Assembly (NCBI GenBank): GCA_021731215.1
Contig: JAKFXU010000305.1
Coordinates: 1 to 7,161, forward strand
Reading direction: 5' to 3'
Source of the DNA: Rhodoferax sp.
Lineage (GTDB): Bacteria; Pseudomonadota; Gammaproteobacteria; Burkholderiales; Burkholderiaceae_C
DNA: 7,161 nt
The position numbers and the translations under genes were made by a program. Shown here in pieces: positions 1 through 6,573 of the stretch. The stretch's first letter is position 1, and every line of letters begins with the position of its first letter. The notes beneath the pieces are model-generated. The model searched no databases. It was not told where the DNA came from and was given only the letters and a program-made list of their open reading frames with translations.

Positions 1-184
1 CCACAGTGTGGGCCAGCGATTCTTGGGGCAAGACCGTAGCAACGGATGAGCAGAGAAATAAATGACCGTGCAGCTTGATCCCACCAAAAACCGTCTGAGA
101 CAACCGGGACCACTTCCGAGGGGTGGAAAAGCTATGACCGACAAATGTTGAATTGTCTTTTACGAGTTTGATTGGAAAATTAGC

Positions 185-781
185 GTGAGTACAAATCCGA
201 CCAGACATCTGGATATTGGTTGCGGCACCAAACCGCGCAACCCCTACGGCCGCGATGAACTCTATGGCATCGATATTCGTGCTGGCCTGAAGATCGACGG
301 CGTGGTGGAAATTGCCGCGGCAAACCTGAGCCTGGCGCCAATCCCGTTTCCGGATGCCTATTTCGACTCAGTGTCGGCCTACGACTTCTTTGAACATGTC
401 CCGCGCGTTAGCCTTGACCATGCGCGGGGAACGTCGCGTTTTCCATTCATTGAATTAATGAACGAAATCTGGCGCGTGCTCAAACCGGGCGGACTTCTTT
501 ACGCGGTAACGCCGGCTTATCCGCACGAGAAGAGTTTTCGCGACCCGACACACGTGAACGTGATTGCCAGCAAGACGCATCGGTACTTCACCCATCCGCG
601 ATTGGAGGGGCGCATGTATGGTTTCAATGGCGATTTTCTGTTGCTGCGCCAAAACCGGATTCACATTCGCGGCAACTACGAAGCAAGCCCGCCCAGTGTC
701 GGTCGATTGGCGTTACGCCTTCTTGATGCAATCACGATGAAAAGATCGCATCTGGTTTGGGAAATGCAGGCCCGCAAGTGA
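185..781 (+). CDS. Class I SAM-dependent methyltransferase, probably polysaccharide-associated
   Basis: A 198-residue cytosolic protein predicted to transfer a methyl group from S-adenosylmethionine; the acceptor is unknown. The SAM-binding motif I is LDIGCGTKPR at residues 9-18. It is followed by the acidic end of strand 2 (YGIDI, 27-31), a FPDAYFDSV...FEHVP segment (55-73) typical of Methyltransf_11-like folds, and IWRVLKPGGLLYAVTP at 95-110. An FRDPTHVN stretch (118-125) recurs in a subgroup of these enzymes. The start is GTG, chosen because motif I must lie very near the N-terminus; only a weak GGA-type ribosome site precedes it. The next gene on the same strand is an O-antigen ligase-like protein 99 bases downstream, so a role in modifying a surface glycan or its lipid-linked precursor is inferred. 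The fold is confident; the substrate is not determined. Confidence 0.85.
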   Translation: MSTNPTRHLDIGCGTKPRNPYGRDELYGIDIRAGLKIDGVVEIAAANLSLAPIPFPDAYFDSVSAYDFFEHVPRVSLDHARGTSRFPFIELMNEIWRVLKPGGLLYAVTPAYPHEKSFRDPTHVNVIASKTHRYFTHPRLEGRMYGFNGDFLLLRQNRIHIRGNYEASPPSVGRLALRLLDAITMKRSHLVWEMQARK

Positions 782-880
782 ATCGATTGTTGGCCTGCTT
801 GAAAAAACACATTACCGGCGTATCAGGGACGATCAATGCCAGATTGTCCGTGCAGGCCGCCCAGTGGCGAGAGGCGTCGC

Positions 881-2179
881 ATGGCTACTAGAGACGCTGT
901 CTTGCACGTTCCCGATGCGGCGCCCAAATCATCACGTTTAGTTATTGGGGCAGCAGCCCTGTGGGGCGCCTCGACCTGGTTTCCCATAGGCCTGGCTTAT
1001 CTCGCGTTATTGCTTACATTCGCTGGTTTGCTTTTGGCGCCGGACCGTAGCGCGCGCTGGGCGCAAGCCAGAACAAGCGGCCTGCTCCTGTTTCCCGCTC
1101 TTTTTCTCGCTTGGTTTCTACTTTCTTACGTCGTCGGTCCACGCGGCGAATTGGCTGATACCCTTGTTTTTCACTCGGTTCGCTTTGTGCTCACGATTGC
1201 GCTCGGTTTGATGCTCTGGCGGCGTGAAGCGCGTGCCGCGCTGACGGGTTTTGGAGCGCTCGCCGGTGTCATGCTGGTGGCGGTCCTGGTTGAGGTCACG
1301 CTGGGTGGCGTGCCGCGCTGGCCCGGTTTTATCAGTGTGCTGGACTACGGTGGCAACCAGTCGATTCGGGCCGGCTTGCTCATGGTTATCGTGGCCGGCA
1401 TCGGCCTTGTCGGCATGCTTTGGTTCAACCAGCTTGGCGCCAACATGTCGGTTGCATGGAAAAGGTTGACGTTGGCTGTGGCGTTGGCGGCCTTCCTGGC
1501 CGGGCTAGGCGCGGTGGTTTTTTACCTCCAGTCGCGCACTGCCATGTTGGTGCTGCCCATCGTCTTGCTGGGCGTCGCCTTGCACCGTTACCGCAGTGTT
1601 CGATCGTGGCTGTTGACGGCGATCGTCGTGTTGACCCTGGCCGCCGGCGCCTACCTGGAGTCGGGCAATGTGAGTGGGCGAATCAATGAGGGCGTGCACA
1701 CCCTGCTGGCGGATGCGAAGAATGGCGCCCCCACTTCCAGCTGGGGGCTGCGCTACCATTTCTACAAGTTCTCCTTGCAGCAGGCCGCGGACCACCCATT
1801 TTTTGGGGCAGGCCCGGGAACTTGGCAGGCAGGCTGGGCGACGTGGTCGGATATAAGTATTGGCCAAGGCACCTCCAATCCGCACAATGATTATTTGCTC
1901 TTTGCGGCCGAGTCGGGCTTGCCCGCCATGCTGCTGCTGTTCTGGGCGTATTTCAGATTTCTGTCTGCTAGTTTTCGGCAGCGATCGGTGTGGGGCAGCC
2001 TCGGCTTTGCCATGGCGCTCGTCGCAACACTCACGACGGTCGTTAATGCCGGCATGAGGGACGCGGTGTTTGGCCTGAGTTTGGTATGGCTGATGGTGGT
2101 AGCGAATTCGGCGGGCCGAAACCCGGCACCCACTTTAGCCGTGATGCTGAACTCAAAACCACCGTCACGCCGAGGGTGA
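881..2179 (+). CDS. O-antigen ligase / Wzy-family polysaccharide membrane protein
   Basis: A polytopic inner-membrane protein of 432 residues with about ten or more hydrophobic segments. It matches the Wzy_C/O-antigen ligase family, which joins or polymerises undecaprenyl-linked glycans on the periplasmic face. Family landmarks are SRTAML in a transmembrane segment (218-223), a long periplasmic loop after about residue 265, FGAGPGTW (308-315), and NPHNDYLLFAAESG (333-346) with the conserved His335 before the next membrane helix. WaaL ligase, Wzy polymerase and protein glycosyl-ligase roles cannot be separated from sequence. ATG 881 is preferred because GAGG sits 6 bases upstream. An in-frame ATG at 836, with AGGGA 6 bases upstream, would add 15 residues rich in Arg, Pro and Cys that use rare AGG codons. 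The gene likely belongs with the preceding methyltransferase at the end of a glycan cluster. Confidence 0.85.
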   Translation: MATRDAVLHVPDAAPKSSRLVIGAAALWGASTWFPIGLAYLALLLTFAGLLLAPDRSARWAQARTSGLLLFPALFLAWFLLSYVVGPRGELADTLVFHSVRFVLTIALGLMLWRREARAALTGFGALAGVMLVAVLVEVTLGGVPRWPGFISVLDYGGNQSIRAGLLMVIVAGIGLVGMLWFNQLGANMSVAWKRLTLAVALAAFLAGLGAVVFYLQSRTAMLVLPIVLLGVALHRYRSVRSWLLTAIVVLTLAAGAYLESGNVSGRINEGVHTLLADAKNGAPTSSWGLRYHFYKFSLQQAADHPFFGAGPGTWQAGWATWSDISIGQGTSNPHNDYLLFAAESGLPAMLLLFWAYFRFLSASFRQRSVWGSLGFAMALVATLTTVVNAGMRDAVFGLSLVWLMVVANSAGRNPAPTLAVMLNSKPPSRRG

Positions 2180-2433
2180 TCTTTTGCTTCCCATCACGCT
2201 ATTTGATCAATTCAGCAGCGCTTGCCAACCACCAGACCCGCGTGCCAAAATACGCGCCAGCGCTGGCCCAGCCGGCATGAAAGCCGTTTGCCGCCGGTGC
2301 TGCTGTATCCCCGAAATTTCGTTCACGAATCGTCAACGCCTTGCGCGTTGAGGGTGTTGTGTTGCTGGCCTGGTCGAAGACTTGAGTCGGCGTTCTTGTG
2401 TGTTTCTACTATTAACCTTTTGGGAGTTGAATC
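2180..2433. other. Intergenic spacer between the ligase and comEA-like genes
   Basis: No supported gene. It holds a perfect 12-base palindrome GCCAGCGCTGGC (2256-2267) and a 7-bp hairpin TCAACGC/GCGTTGA with a 5-base loop (2333-2351). The hairpin has no T-tract, so it is not a convincing terminator for the upstream gene. On the minus strand one frame is open from about 2405 to a TAG at 2199-2201 and has protein-like composition, but no good start. The right end carries the putative promoter and the TGGGAG ribosome site (2421-2426) of the next gene. Confidence 0.5.
2382..2412 (+). promoter_or_regulatory. Possible sigma70-type promoter for the comEA-like gene
   Basis: TTGAGT (2382-2387) resembles a -35 box and TACTAT (2407-2412) a -10 box, matching consensus at 4 of 6 positions each. 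The 19-base spacing is longer than ideal. The position 20-50 bases before the ATG and the lack of a closely coupled upstream gene favour a promoter here. The exact boxes are a weak prediction. Confidence 0.25.
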
Positions 2434-2766
2434 ATGTTGAAGAAATTTCTGGCCCTGGTGGCCCTGTTGTCCGCCGCCGCCTGCTTTGCCGCGGTCGACG
2501 TGAACAAGGCCAGCGCCGCTGATCTGGACAGTATCAAAGGCATCGGCCCGGCCATGTCGAGCAAGATTCTGGACGAACGAAAACGAGGCAACTTCAAGAA
2601 CTGGGACGACTTCGTCGCGCGCGTCAAGGGCGTCGGCCCCGGCAATGCGGCCAAATTTTCCAGCGAAGGCCTGAGCGTCAACGGTGCCGCCTTCAAGGGC
2701 GCCGCAGTGGTAGCCGCCAAGAAGGCGGAGGTGCCCAAGGCAGCCGCCAGCGCTGCCAAGAAGTAA
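2434..2766 (+). CDS. ComEA-like secreted helix-hairpin-helix DNA-binding protein
   Basis: A 110-residue protein of the ComEA family, whose members bind double-stranded DNA in the periplasm and help pull it in during natural transformation. Residues 1-20 form a signal peptide (MLKK, a hydrophobic core, then CFAA before VDVNKA). The VDVNKASAADLDSIKGIGP segment (21-39) opens the first helix-hairpin-helix, and VKGVGPGNAAKF (64-75) supplies the second GxGxx hairpin. The family DNA contact is through these Gly-rich hairpins. The tail from about residue 85 is Ala/Lys-rich and low-complexity, and could give nonspecific DNA affinity. The ATG has TGGGAG 7 bases upstream. The gene stands alone, bounded by a spacer and a strong terminator, as is common for small ComEA homologues in Burkholderiales. 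A role in DNA uptake is inferred from the family; no other competence gene is present in the window. Confidence 0.85.
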   Translation: MLKKFLALVALLSAAACFAAVDVNKASAADLDSIKGIGPAMSSKILDERKRGNFKNWDDFVARVKGVGPGNAAKFSSEGLSVNGAAFKGAAVVAAKKAEVPKAAASAAKK

Positions 2767-2784
2767 GTCAGCGCGGCCCCTAAC

Positions 2785-2807
2785 AAAACCCGCTGCGGCG
2801 GGTTTTT
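2785..2807. terminator. Bidirectional intrinsic terminator between comEA-like and ettA
   Basis: AAAACCCGC (2785-2793) pairs perfectly with GCGGGTTTT (2798-2806) around a TGCG loop, giving a 9-bp stem that ends in TTTTT on the plus strand. On the minus strand the stem ends in four T. It sits between two convergent genes, 18 bases after the comEA-like stop and about 36 bases after the ettA stop, so it can serve both. It is stronger for the plus strand. Confidence 0.9.
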
Positions 2808-2842
2808 CGATGGCTGATGCCGGTACTGTTCGGGCTCAGCGT

Positions 2843-4504
2843 CTACTTCAGCGCCTTGAAGCGCATGCGCTTGGGCTTGGCGCCTTCTTCACCCAGACGC
2901 TTCTTCTTGTCGGCTTCGTATTCCTGGTAGTTGCCGTCAAAGAAGGTCCACTGACTGTCGCCCTCGCAGGCCAGAATGTGGGTGGCAATGCGGTCCAGGA
3001 ACCAGCGATCGTGGCTGATCACCATGATGGAGCCGGCGAACTCCAGCAAGGCATCTTCCAGCGCGCGCAGGGTTTCCACGTCGAGGTCGTTGGAGGGCTC
3101 GTCGAGCATCAGCACGTTGCCCCCGGCAATCAGGGTTTTGGCCAGATGCAGGCGCCCGCGTTCGCCGCCGGACAGGGTGCCGACGCGTTTTTGCTGGTCC
3201 GCGCCGTTGAAGTTGAAACGCCCGCAATAAGCGCGGCTAGCCATCTGGAATTTACCGACGTTCAGAATGTCGAGCCCGCCGGAAACATCTTCCCACACGG
3301 TTTTTTCGTTCGCCAGATCGTCCCGGCTTTGATCGACAAAGGCCATCTTGACGGTGGCGCCAATCTTGACCTCGCCGCTGTCGGGCTTTTCCTTGCCCGC
3401 AATCATGCGAAACAGCGTCGATTTGCCGGCGCCGTTGGGGCCAATAATGCCCACGATAGCGCCCGCCGGCACTTTGAAACTCAGGTTATCGATCAGCATG
3501 CGGTCGCCAAACGACTTGCTGACGTTGACGAACTCGATCACTTCATTGCCCAGGCGCTCCGCCACCGGAATGAAAATCTCGTTGGTCTCGTTGCGCTTCT
3601 GGTACTCGAAATCGGACAGTTCCTCAAAGCGGGCCAGACGCGCCTTGCTCTTGGCCTGGCGCGCCTTGGGGTTCTGGCGCGACCACTCCAGCTCTTTCTT
3701 GAGCGCCTTGGCGCGTGATTCTTCGCCTTTTTGCTCTTGCACCAGGCGCTCCTGCTTTTGCTCCAGCCAGGCACTGTAGTTACCTTTGTAAGGCATGCCG
3801 TTGCCGCGATCGAGTTCCAGAATCCACTCGGCCGCATTGTCCAGAAAGTAGCGATCATGGGTAATCGCCACCACCGTGCCGGGGTAGCGCTGCAGGAACT
3901 GCTCGAGCCAGTCCACCGATTCGGCATCCAGGTGGTTGGTCGGTTCGTCCAGCAGCAGCATGTCGGGCTTGGACAGCAGCAGGCGGCACAAGGCGACCCG
4001 GCGCTTCTCGCCACCCGACAGCAGGCCGACCTTGGCCTCCCAAGGCGGCAGGCGCAGGGCGTCGGCGGCGATCTCAAGCTGGTGCTCGGAGTCGGTGCCG
4101 GCGCTGCCAATGACGGCCTCCATCTTGGCCTGCTCCTCGGCCAGCGCGTCGAAATCGGCATCCTCCTCGCCGTAAGCGGCATAGATTTCTTCCAGCCGCG
4201 CCTTGGCATTGAACACGTCGCCCATGCCGGCTTCCACGCTTTCGCGCACGGTTTGCGCCGGGTCCAGTTGCGGTTCCTGCGGCAGATAGCCGATGTTCAG
4301 GCCCGCCATCGGGATCGCTTCGCCTTCAAACTCCTTGTCGACCCCGGCCATGATCTTGAGCAGGGTGGACTTGCCCGACCCATTGGTGCCCAGCACGCCA
4401 ATCTTGGCGCCTGGGAAGAAGCTGAGCGAAATGTCCTTGAGAATGAATTTTTTCGGCGGCACGATCTTGCCGAGGTGGTTCATGGAAAATACGTATTGAG
4501 CCAT
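2843..4504 (-). CDS. ettA: Energy-dependent translational throttle protein EttA (ABC-F ATPase)
   Basis: A 553-residue soluble ABC-F protein, nearly the length of E. coli EttA (555). EttA binds the ribosomal E site and controls entry into elongation according to ATP/ADP. There are two ABC domains. In the first, Walker A is GTNGSGKST (39-47), the signature LSGGEKRRV (162-170), and Walker B LLLDEPTNHLD (183-193). In the second they are GPNGAGKST (355-363), LSGGERGRL (444-452) and LMLDEPSNDLD (465-475). Both Walker B Glu residues are intact. The arm insertion lies around 95-140. The linker (about 240-320) with the QNPKARQAKSKARLARFEEL stretch is the P-site tRNA-interaction motif characteristic of this subfamily, which separates it from Uup and YheS. 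It lies 87 bases downstream of the last aor-type gene. A GATAAT box on the minus strand (4550-4555) hints at its own promoter, but no good -35 was found. Confidence 0.96.
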   Translation of the reverse strand: MAQYVFSMNHLGKIVPPKKFILKDISLSFFPGAKIGVLGTNGSGKSTLLKIMAGVDKEFEGEAIPMAGLNIGYLPQEPQLDPAQTVRESVEAGMGDVFNAKARLEEIYAAYGEEDADFDALAEEQAKMEAVIGSAGTDSEHQLEIAADALRLPPWEAKVGLLSGGEKRRVALCRLLLSKPDMLLLDEPTNHLDAESVDWLEQFLQRYPGTVVAITHDRYFLDNAAEWILELDRGNGMPYKGNYSAWLEQKQERLVQEQKGEESRAKALKKELEWSRQNPKARQAKSKARLARFEELSDFEYQKRNETNEIFIPVAERLGNEVIEFVNVSKSFGDRMLIDNLSFKVPAGAIVGIIGPNGAGKSTLFRMIAGKEKPDSGEVKIGATVKMAFVDQSRDDLANEKTVWEDVSGGLDILNVGKFQMASRAYCGRFNFNGADQQKRVGTLSGGERGRLHLAKTLIAGGNVLMLDEPSNDLDVETLRALEDALLEFAGSIMVISHDRWFLDRIATHILACEGDSQWTFFDGNYQEYEADKKKRLGEEGAKPKRMRFKALK

Positions 4505-4511
4505 TGGTCTT

Positions 4512-4540
4512 GCGGGGTATTGCAGGGTATTGCGGGATGT
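4512..4540. repeat. Short tandem repeat in the ettA leader
   Basis: Three imperfect 10-base units follow each other: GCGGGGTATT (4512-4521), GCAGGGTATT (4522-4531) and the diverged GCGGGATGT (4532-4540). They lie 8 bases upstream of the ettA start, where the ribosome site should be, and no strong Shine-Dalgarno sequence is visible there. It may be chance slippage or a site with a role in translation initiation. Confidence 0.5.
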
Positions 4541-4591
4541 AAATGCAGCATTATCGACGCATGGCCGGTCGGAGCGCCGCCAATGCCTGGA

Positions 4592-4891
4592 TTAGCCACC
4601 CCCGCGCTGCATGTACAAGTCAAAGCGCTTCATGAAACGGTAGCGCTGAGCGTCGTCCAATCCCTCGAAACGAAAGCTGACTTGCAGGCGCGGCAGACGC
4701 ATCAGCGCAATCACGCGCGGCTCGCCGCTGCGCCAGCCCAGCGCCAGGCTGCCATCGCCGATCACTACCGCTGCGCAACCGGTCTGTAGCTGCCAAGGGT
4801 GCCCGCCAATGGCGTTGGGCAACCACATCAGCCACTCGGCCTCGGTGCATCCCATCTCGCGTTCAAAGCGCTCGGCGTAGAACGACTGCAT
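4592..4891 (-). CDS. Uncharacterised 99-residue protein at the end of the aldehyde oxidoreductase operon
   Basis: I do not recognise a named family. The 99-residue protein has no signal peptide and no membrane helix and looks cytosolic. The N-terminal part has an acidic/aromatic helix (SFYAERFEREMG) and a Trp-rich WLMWLPNAIGGHPW segment (20-33). A predicted beta region around 37-76 alternates hydrophobic residues (CAAVVIGDGSLALGW, RVIALMRLPRLQVSFRF), and a basic C-terminal helix (DDAQRYRFMKRFDLYMQR) ends in Gly-Gly-Gly. The ATG is fixed by an in-frame TGA six bases upstream; the ribosome site is weak. It starts 42 bases after the MoaD-like gene on the same strand with no terminator between, so it is probably co-transcribed with the aor genes. 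Coding status rests on coherent codon use, plausible folding pattern and operon position. A role in cofactor supply or enzyme maturation is only a hypothesis. Confidence 0.75.
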   Translation of the reverse strand: MQSFYAERFEREMGCTEAEWLMWLPNAIGGHPWQLQTGCAAVVIGDGSLALGWRSGEPRVIALMRLPRLQVSFRFEGLDDAQRYRFMKRFDLYMQRGGG

Positions 4892-4933
4892 GAAAAGTCA
4901 ACCGATTCCGAGGACGCAGCAATGTGCTGGCGC

Positions 4934-5188
4934 TCAGCCGCCCGCAATCGGGGGCCAGATCGCCAGCACGTCGCCCTCGACCAAGGTCTGGGTCGGGCGC
5001 TGCTCCGGCGCTATGTATTTGCCATTGACCAGCACCAGATGCACCAGCTTGGGCGGCAGCTTGTACTGATCTATCACCTGCGCAATAGTGGCATCCGGCG
5101 CAATGTCCAGCTCGGTCACATTGGTGTAACGCGCCTCCACCGGCAAGTAATCAGTGAGTGTGGCAAACAGCTTGAGGGTGATCTTCAT
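4934..5188 (-). CDS. MoaD/ThiS-family ubiquitin-like sulfur carrier
   Basis: An 84-residue beta-grasp protein. MoaD-type carriers hold a C-terminal thiocarboxylate and donate sulfur to make the dithiolene of molybdopterin/tungstopterin. Seen here are the first strand MKITLKLFATL (1-11), the hydrophobic core IAQVIDQYKLP (35-45), LVLVNGKYI (51-59), EGDVLAIWPPIAGG (71-84) and the essential terminal Gly-Gly. The ATG has AGGAA upstream, overlapping the stop of the preceding oxidoreductase gene, so translation is probably coupled. Bacterial aldehyde oxidoreductase operons of the Aromatoleum type carry a dedicated MoaD-like gene just after aorC, and this gene matches that place. It is therefore more likely a carrier for the tungsten cofactor of this enzyme than the general housekeeping MoaD. 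ThiS function is less likely because no thiamine gene is nearby. Confidence 0.88.
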   Translation of the reverse strand: MKITLKLFATLTDYLPVEARYTNVTELDIAPDATIAQVIDQYKLPPKLVHLVLVNGKYIAPEQRPTQTLVEGDVLAIWPPIAGG

Positions 5189-5197
5189 GCCGAAAGA

Positions 5198-5202
5198 TTC
5201 CT
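5198..5202 (-). promoter_or_regulatory. Ribosome binding site of the MoaD-like gene, overlapping the aorC stop
   Basis: AGGAA on the minus strand (5202 down to 5198) shares bases with the TAG stop of aorC (5203-5201) and lies 9 bases before the ATG at 5188. Ribosomes ending on aorC would sit on this site, which suggests translational coupling. Confidence 0.7.
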
Positions 5203-6496
5203 AGCGCCGGCGCGCATCCTGCGCCCCCGACCAGTGGCCTTGGGCCTGGGCGCTGGCGAGGTAGGCCGGCATCAGCTGAGTCGGGTCCTGCTTGAGAATA
5301 TCTTTCCACGCGCCAAGCCTGACCTGGCCTTCCACCAGCCCCCGCATGACGCCCACATGTTCGGTCCAGCCGACGCTGTTGCAACCGACCAGCACGTCGT
5401 CCTTGAACTGCAGACTGAGGTGGCGCCCTTGCGCCCGGTCGGTCAACTCCACCTGCTCGCCGCCGGGCAGACCCTGCCAGTCGCCGAAGCTGGTCGAAAT
5501 CAGCCCCAGCGTATCGAGCACGTTGATTTGCGTCACCTCCTTGAGTTCGGCCTTGGGCGCCCTGGCACGCGCAAACGCCACCATATTGAGCGCCGCCACG
5601 CGGGCTTGCTCGGCGGCGTTGGGCTGGATCGCACTGACAATGGTTTTACCTGACACTTTGTCAAACGCTTCGGCGCAGTCGCCGGCGGCAAAGATGCCGG
5701 GCACATTGGTTTGCAGGTGCTCGTCGGTCAGCACGCCGAGCAGGCAGATGATGCCGGAGTTTTCCAGAAAGCCGATGGCAGGCTGGACGCCGGCGGCGCT
5801 GATGACCAGGTCGGCGGCCATATGTTTGCCATTCGAGAGACGCACGTTCAAAGGCGCGCCTGGCTCGATGGCCTCCACGCGGGTGCCGGTAAAAACCTGC
5901 ACGCCCTTGGCCTCGCACCAGTCGCGAATCATGCCGCCGGCGGTGGGGCCCATCATGCGCGGCACCATGCGGTCGCCCATCTCCACCACGCTCAACTGGA
6001 CACCGCGCGCAGCCAGCGCTTCCATGATGATGCAGCCGATGAAACCAGCGCCCAACTGCAGGACGCGCGCGTTTTGGATGGCCAGCAGCATGATTTTTCG
6101 GGCATCGTCCAGCGTCCAGCAGGCATGGACCCCGGCCGTATCAATACCTGGAATCGGCGGGCGCACCGGACGTGAGCCAGTGGCAATCAACAGCGTATCG
6201 AACGCCATCGCTTCACCCTTGTCAAGCGCTATTGACTTGGCATCAATATCGACTCGCTTGACGCGGTCCTGCACCAGGTTGACTTTCAAATCCTGAAAGT
6301 GGCTCGGGCTCTTGCGCAGGTAGGTGCCGTGCTCATCCACGTTGCCCATCAGCAAATAGGGAATGGCCATGCGCGAGTACGGCGGTTCCCGCTCCTCGCC
6401 CACGATGGTGATGGCATCAAGAGGCGCATGCTTGCGAATGGTTTCGGCGGCAATGACACCGGCCGGGCCGGCACCGAGGATGAGGTGATGGGTCAT
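5201..6496 (-). CDS. aorC: FAD-dependent NAD(P) oxidoreductase, AorC subunit of aldehyde oxidoreductase
   Basis: A 431-residue cytosolic flavoprotein of the pyridine nucleotide-disulfide oxidoreductase fold. In Aromatoleum-type enzymes this subunit moves electrons between the AorAB iron-sulfur chain and NAD+. The FAD Rossmann motif GAGPAG is at residues 8-13, PYSRMAIPYLL (39-49) follows, and ATGS is at 105-108. The NAD(P) motif GAGFIG is at 149-154, and GIFAAGDCAEA (267-277) contacts the flavin. The C-terminal third (about 318-431) is an interface domain. No CxxxxC redox disulfide is visible, so it is not a glutathione- or lipoamide-reductase type. ATG 6496 is chosen because GGAG lies 8 bases upstream; an in-frame TTG at 6502 would leave only 2 bases. 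An intrinsic terminator separates it from the AOR gene upstream. Assignment as AorC rests on the fold plus its place between the AOR large subunit and the MoaD-like gene. Confidence 0.88.
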   Translation of the reverse strand: MTHHLILGAGPAGVIAAETIRKHAPLDAITIVGEEREPPYSRMAIPYLLMGNVDEHGTYLRKSPSHFQDLKVNLVQDRVKRVDIDAKSIALDKGEAMAFDTLLIATGSRPVRPPIPGIDTAGVHACWTLDDARKIMLLAIQNARVLQLGAGFIGCIIMEALAARGVQLSVVEMGDRMVPRMMGPTAGGMIRDWCEAKGVQVFTGTRVEAIEPGAPLNVRLSNGKHMAADLVISAAGVQPAIGFLENSGIICLLGVLTDEHLQTNVPGIFAAGDCAEAFDKVSGKTIVSAIQPNAAEQARVAALNMVAFARARAPKAELKEVTQINVLDTLGLISTSFGDWQGLPGGEQVELTDRAQGRHLSLQFKDDVLVGCNSVGWTEHVGVMRGLVEGQVRLGAWKDILKQDPTQLMPAYLASAQAQGHWSGAQDARRR

Positions 6497-6504
6497 GTTC
6501 AATT

Positions 6505-6508
6505 CTCC
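6505..6508 (-). promoter_or_regulatory. Ribosome binding site deciding the aorC start
   Basis: GGAG on the minus strand (6508 down to 6505) is 8 bases from ATG 6496 and only 2 bases from the alternative TTG at 6502, so it supports the ATG. It lies 8 bases past the T-tract of the upstream terminator hairpin. Confidence 0.7.
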
Positions 6509-6516
6509 ATAAAACT

Positions 6517-6542
6517 AAAAAGGGCTCATGACAGAGCCCTTT
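6517..6542 (-). terminator. Intrinsic terminator or attenuator between aorB and aorC
   Basis: On the minus strand AAAGGGCTC (6542 down to 6534) pairs perfectly over 9 bp with GAGCCCTTT (6527 down to 6519) around a TGTCAT loop. TTTTT (6521-6517) follows, and then a further T-rich run. This is a textbook rho-independent terminator in the direction of the aor genes. It comes about 70 bases after the aorB stop and just before the aorC ribosome site. Genes downstream must be read by incomplete termination, or from a promoter not identified here. Confidence 0.85.
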
Positions 6543-6573
6543 ACGTTGTCAACAGATCAGCATCACCTCGGTC

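Noticed and set aside
3..65. Possible tail of an upstream gene: one plus frame is open from the left edge to a TGA at 63-65.
   Set aside because: About 20 codons with no recognisable motif. The other two frames also close within 50 bases, so there is no basis to call it coding.
2333..2351. 7-bp hairpin in the spacer after the O-antigen ligase gene, considered as its terminator.
   Set aside because: No T-tract follows on either strand and it lies more than 150 bases past the stop codon.
2810..4789. Two long plus-strand open frames (2810-3718 and 3731-4789) opposite ettA and the 99-residue gene.
   Set aside because: They are antisense shadows of GC-rich coding sequence. Their translations are low-complexity in His, Gln, Leu and Ala with no family motif, while the minus-strand ettA frame is unambiguous.
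4799..6296. Plus-strand open frames opposite aorC and the MoaD-like gene.
   Set aside because: Same shadow effect. The minus-strand frames carry intact FAD, NAD and MoaD motifs and the plus-strand translations carry none.
6497..6502. TTG start at 6502 for the FAD subunit, adding two residues.
   Set aside because: It would sit only 2 bases from the GGAG ribosome site, whereas ATG 6496 has an 8-base spacing and leads directly into the FAD-binding strand.
6547..6552. Perfect TTGACA -35-like hexamer on the minus strand upstream of aorC.
   Set aside because: No acceptable -10 box lies 16-19 bases downstream, and that stretch is occupied by the terminator hairpin, so a promoter is not supported.
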